Notes under the pieces: generated by a model
What the model saw: the letters and a program-made list of their open reading frames with translations, nothing else
Database searches by the model: none
Told to the model about the DNA's origin: nothing
Position numbers and translations under genes: made by a program
Origin: Candidatus Woesearchaeota archaeon
GTDB taxonomy: Archaea > Nanobdellota > Nanobdellia > Woesearchaeales > ARS49
NCBI GenBank assembly: GCA_026394935.1
Contig: JAPLZR010000019.1
Coordinates: 1-6,993 of the forward strand
Length of the DNA: 6,993 nt
Direction: 5' to 3'
In this document: positions 5,616 to 6,993 of the stretch, in pieces
Layout: every line of letters begins with the position of its first letter
Numbering within the stretch: the stretch's first letter is position 1

Positions 5616-6164
5616 ATGCGAGTTTACTCTAAAAAAGACATAAACAAAGAAGTAATAGAAGAAATAGCAAAAGGAGCAGTATTCATCTACCCAACAGACA
5701 CCATATACGGCATAGGGTGCAATGCAACAAACGACAAAGCAGTAAAAAGAGTCAGAAAAATGAAAGGCAGAGCGGCAAAGCCGTTCTCTGTAATCGCACC
5801 ATCAATAGAGTGGATAAAAGAGAACTGCAGCCTGACAAACCACGCAAAAGCATGGCTGTTAAAACTGCCAGGACCATACACGCTGATAATCAACCTAAAA
5901 AGAGCTGATGCAGTATGCCCGCAAACAAACATGGGACTGAAAAACCTGGGAATACGCATACCAGACCACTGGATTTCTGACGTGGCTGCCAAAGTTGGAA
6001 AACCTATAGTAAAAACTTCGGTAAATCTTGAAGGAAAACCCCCTGCAACAAAACTCGAACAATTAGAAAAATTCGACGTTGACTTCATAATATACGAAGG
6101 AGAAAAAGAAGGAAAGCCAAGCACACTTGTTGACACTGTTTCCGGCAACACAGTCAAGAGATAA
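5616..6164 (+). CDS. tsaC: L-threonylcarbamoyladenylate synthase, TsaC/YrdC family
   Basis: A 182-residue, single-domain YrdC protein that makes threonylcarbamoyl-AMP from threonine, bicarbonate and ATP; in archaea the KEOPS complex then transfers the group to A37 of ANN-decoding tRNAs (t6A). Visible motifs are YPTDTIYGIG (25-34), the KMKGRAAKPF block with K50, R52 and K55 (nucleotide and substrate binding), PGPYTLI (85-91), LGIRIPDH (111-118), KTSVNLEGKP (133-142) with S135 and N137, and STLVD (169-173). The length fits the short TsaC form, not long Sua5 with its extra C-terminal domain. ATG 5616 is chosen over an upstream in-frame start at 5559, which lies inside the preceding acidic gene, would add 19 atypical residues and precedes the TATA element. 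No KEOPS gene is in the window. Confidence 0.92.
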   Translation: MRVYSKKDINKEVIEEIAKGAVFIYPTDTIYGIGCNATNDKAVKRVRKMKGRAAKPFSVIAPSIEWIKENCSLTNHAKAWLLKLPGPYTLIINLKRADAVCPQTNMGLKNLGIRIPDHWISDVAAKVGKPIVKTSVNLEGKPPATKLEQLEKFDVDFIIYEGEKEGKPSTLVDTVSGNTVKR

Positions 6165-6166
6165 TG

Positions 6167-6174
6167 TTTTTAAA
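6167..6174 (+). promoter_or_regulatory. TATA box for the secreted protein gene
   Basis: TTTTTAAA starts 3 bases after the tsaC stop and is centred about 39 bases before ATG 6210, leaving room for a short leader with the Shine-Dalgarno at 6198-6204. The five-T run may also act in termination of tsaC. Confidence 0.6.
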
Positions 6175-6197
6175 GAGAGAAGAAATACAGTAAACAA

Positions 6198-6204
6198 GAG
6201 GTGA
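6198..6204 (+). promoter_or_regulatory. Strong Shine-Dalgarno, GAGGTGA
   Basis: GAGGTGA ends 5 bases before ATG 6210. Its GTG (6201) is in frame with the gene, but using it as the start would consume the ribosome site, so ATG 6210 is preferred. Confidence 0.75.
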
Positions 6205-6209
6205 ATAAT

Positions 6210-6764
6210 ATGAAAAAAATATTATTAATTCTCATGGCAGTCTTAATATGCGCATCGGTTGCAGATGCATATGTTTACCGCACAATCGGTTCGAGTCAAA
6301 AAGGCATAATGTCCAAAATCACAGGCGGAGCAACCAGCCTCGCTTCCGAGGATGCAGGACTTGGCAGGGTCGAGTTCAACATTCATGCATACACTATCGG
6401 CACACCTGAAACTGCAAGCGTAAGACCCGGCACCCCTTTGTTTGGGAAGTTGGTAATTGATAAGGCGACAACAGGCAGCCCGCCAATAACTGAAGAAGAA
6501 ACAACAGGTCACGACGGCGTTACAATACTCGTCACCGAAGTTGGACCAAAAGGAGACATACAACTGTACGGCACAAATAACGTCAAAGGAAACATACTGC
6601 CCTCAAACAGGTTCATGTACGACCCAACACCAGGAGTTGAAGCCTGGACGAACAATGCTTTTGTAGCAAACTCTGACGTGAATACAGTAATCAATTACGT
6701 AGTGCTGGTCAAATACAAAGACGAAACCAGGCTTTTACAGACCAAAACACTCAGAGTAAAGTAA
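6210..6764 (+). CDS. Secreted protein of unknown function, 184 residues
   Basis: The N-terminus is a classic Sec signal peptide: MKK, a hydrophobic core ILLILMAVLICASV, then ADA at 18-20 before YVYR, a plausible signal-peptidase site. The cysteine at 13 is not in a lipobox, so it is not an obvious lipoprotein. The mature part (about 164 residues) has no cysteine and is rich in Thr, Gly, Val and Asn, with alternating strands (for example GVTILVTEV at 103-111 and NTVINYVVLVKYK at 158-170) that suggest a beta-sandwich exported to the cell surface. I do not recognise a family. It has its own promoter and a strong Shine-Dalgarno, suggesting good expression. It is followed by another exported-protein gene, so this end of the window may serve the envelope; that link is inferred from position only. 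Confidence 0.85.
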   Translation: MKKILLILMAVLICASVADAYVYRTIGSSQKGIMSKITGGATSLASEDAGLGRVEFNIHAYTIGTPETASVRPGTPLFGKLVIDKATTGSPPITEEETTGHDGVTILVTEVGPKGDIQLYGTNNVKGNILPSNRFMYDPTPGVEAWTNNAFVANSDVNTVINYVVLVKYKDETRLLQTKTLRVK

Positions 6765-6765
6765 T

Positions 6766-6780
6766 CACTACTATATAGTG
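6766..6780 (+). repeat. Small inverted repeat between two exported-protein genes
   Basis: CACTA (6766-6770) and TAGTG (6776-6780) can pair around a 5-base CTATA loop, and ACTATATAGT (6770-6779) is a perfect 10-base palindrome. It sits just after the stop at 6764 and about 16 bases before the next TATA box. It may be a regulator site or a weak terminator hairpin; there is no T-run behind it. Chance in AT-rich DNA is possible. Confidence 0.35.
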
Positions 6781-6795
6781 GTTAAAAAGCAAAGA

Positions 6796-6803
6796 TTTAT
6801 ATA
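6796..6803 (+). promoter_or_regulatory. TATA box for the Tat-signal protein gene
   Basis: TTTATATA is centred about 27 bases before ATG 6827, the leaderless spacing seen repeatedly in this window. Confidence 0.65.
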
Positions 6804-6826
6804 CTCTAATTTATTTGATGATATAG

Positions 6827-6993
6827 ATGAATGACTACCAATTTTCAAGAAGAAGAGCACTTTTTGCCAGTTTAGCAGGCGCAGCAGGTCTTGCAGGCAG
6901 CAAAATTGCACTTGCAGGCGAAAAAGAAGACATACTCCATTCAGGACCTGACAAGGTAGTGGCTGGAGCATCTGCAGAACCAACTCAGGCATT
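6827..6993 (+). CDS. Protein with a twin-arginine (Tat) signal peptide (3' partial)
   Basis: The frame from ATG 6827 stays open to the window edge (55 codons). The start reads MNDYQFSRRRALFASLAGAA: an SRRRALF twin-arginine motif followed by a mildly hydrophobic Ala/Gly/Leu stretch to about residue 31, typical of Tat signals that export folded, often cofactor-containing proteins. The next residues, GEKEDILHSGPDKVVAGASA, give no family. The overlapping ATG at 6831 opens a different frame that soon stops, so it is not the start. A TATA box at 6796-6803 has leaderless spacing. The mature function cannot be judged from this fragment. Confidence 0.75.
   Translation, partial: MNDYQFSRRRALFASLAGAAGLAGSKIALAGEKEDILHSGPDKVVAGASAEPTQA

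Noticed and set aside
5687..6157. 156-codon open frame on the - strand
   Set aside because: It lies wholly opposite tsaC, whose motifs are clear; the product has no recognisable motif and no promoter or ribosome site.
6240..6260. Possible lipoprotein cysteine in the secreted protein
   Set aside because: Residue C13 is preceded by Leu-Ile, not the small residue a lipobox needs; ADA at 18-20 is a better ordinary cleavage site.
1..6993. CRISPR array, insertion sequence, tRNA or rRNA gene
   Set aside because: No regularly spaced repeats, transposase motifs, terminal repeats or tRNA-like arms were found; gaps between genes are too short to hold most of these.

Overview
The window reads as archaeal chromosome. 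Almost every transcription unit starts with an archaeal TATA box, and most genes look leaderless, with the box centred about 25-27 bases before the ATG. Two genes instead carry a GAGGTGA Shine-Dalgarno. The recognisable genes are archaeal in type: a PIN-ATPase-KH protein, an Orc1/Cdc6 initiator and a short TsaC/YrdC protein. All genes lie on the + strand and spacing is very tight. The compact, AT-leaning layout with many small orphan proteins suggests a small-genome archaeon, perhaps of the DPANN group, but the lineage cannot be fixed from this sequence.

Layout: (1) 1-579 is the C-terminal part of an extracellular-type beta-sandwich protein, open at the left edge. (2) 613-3871 looks like one operon: the PIN-ATPase-KH protein, then seryl-tRNA synthetase one base later, then a small two-helix membrane protein with a zinc ribbon that overlaps the end of serS by 8 bases. 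(3) 3918-4988 is an Orc1/Cdc6 replication initiator, followed at 5024-5329 by an unknown helical protein. (4) 5408-5583 is a short acidic protein interrupted by a one-base frameshift. (5) 5616-6164 is TsaC/YrdC-type threonylcarbamoyl-AMP synthase. (6) 6210-6764 is a small secreted protein of unknown function. (7) 6827 to the right edge is the start of a protein with a twin-arginine (Tat) signal.

The genes are mostly housekeeping: tRNA charging and modification (serS, tsaC), replication and DNA/RNA processing (orc1/cdc6, PIN-ATPase-KH), plus cell-surface or exported proteins at both ends. No mobile element, CRISPR array, tRNA or rRNA gene was seen, and no gap between genes exceeds about 80 bases.

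The most striking point is that serS is broken. The reading frame changes at about 3310 and some 40-45 codons between motif 2 and the conserved KYDIEAW segment are missing, yet both flanks are well conserved. The join lies in an A-rich stretch and could be a short-repeat deletion or an assembly collapse. A second, one-base lesion near 5452 splits the acidic gene. Checking both against raw reads matters most. I see no strong evidence for an undescribed multi-gene system here.
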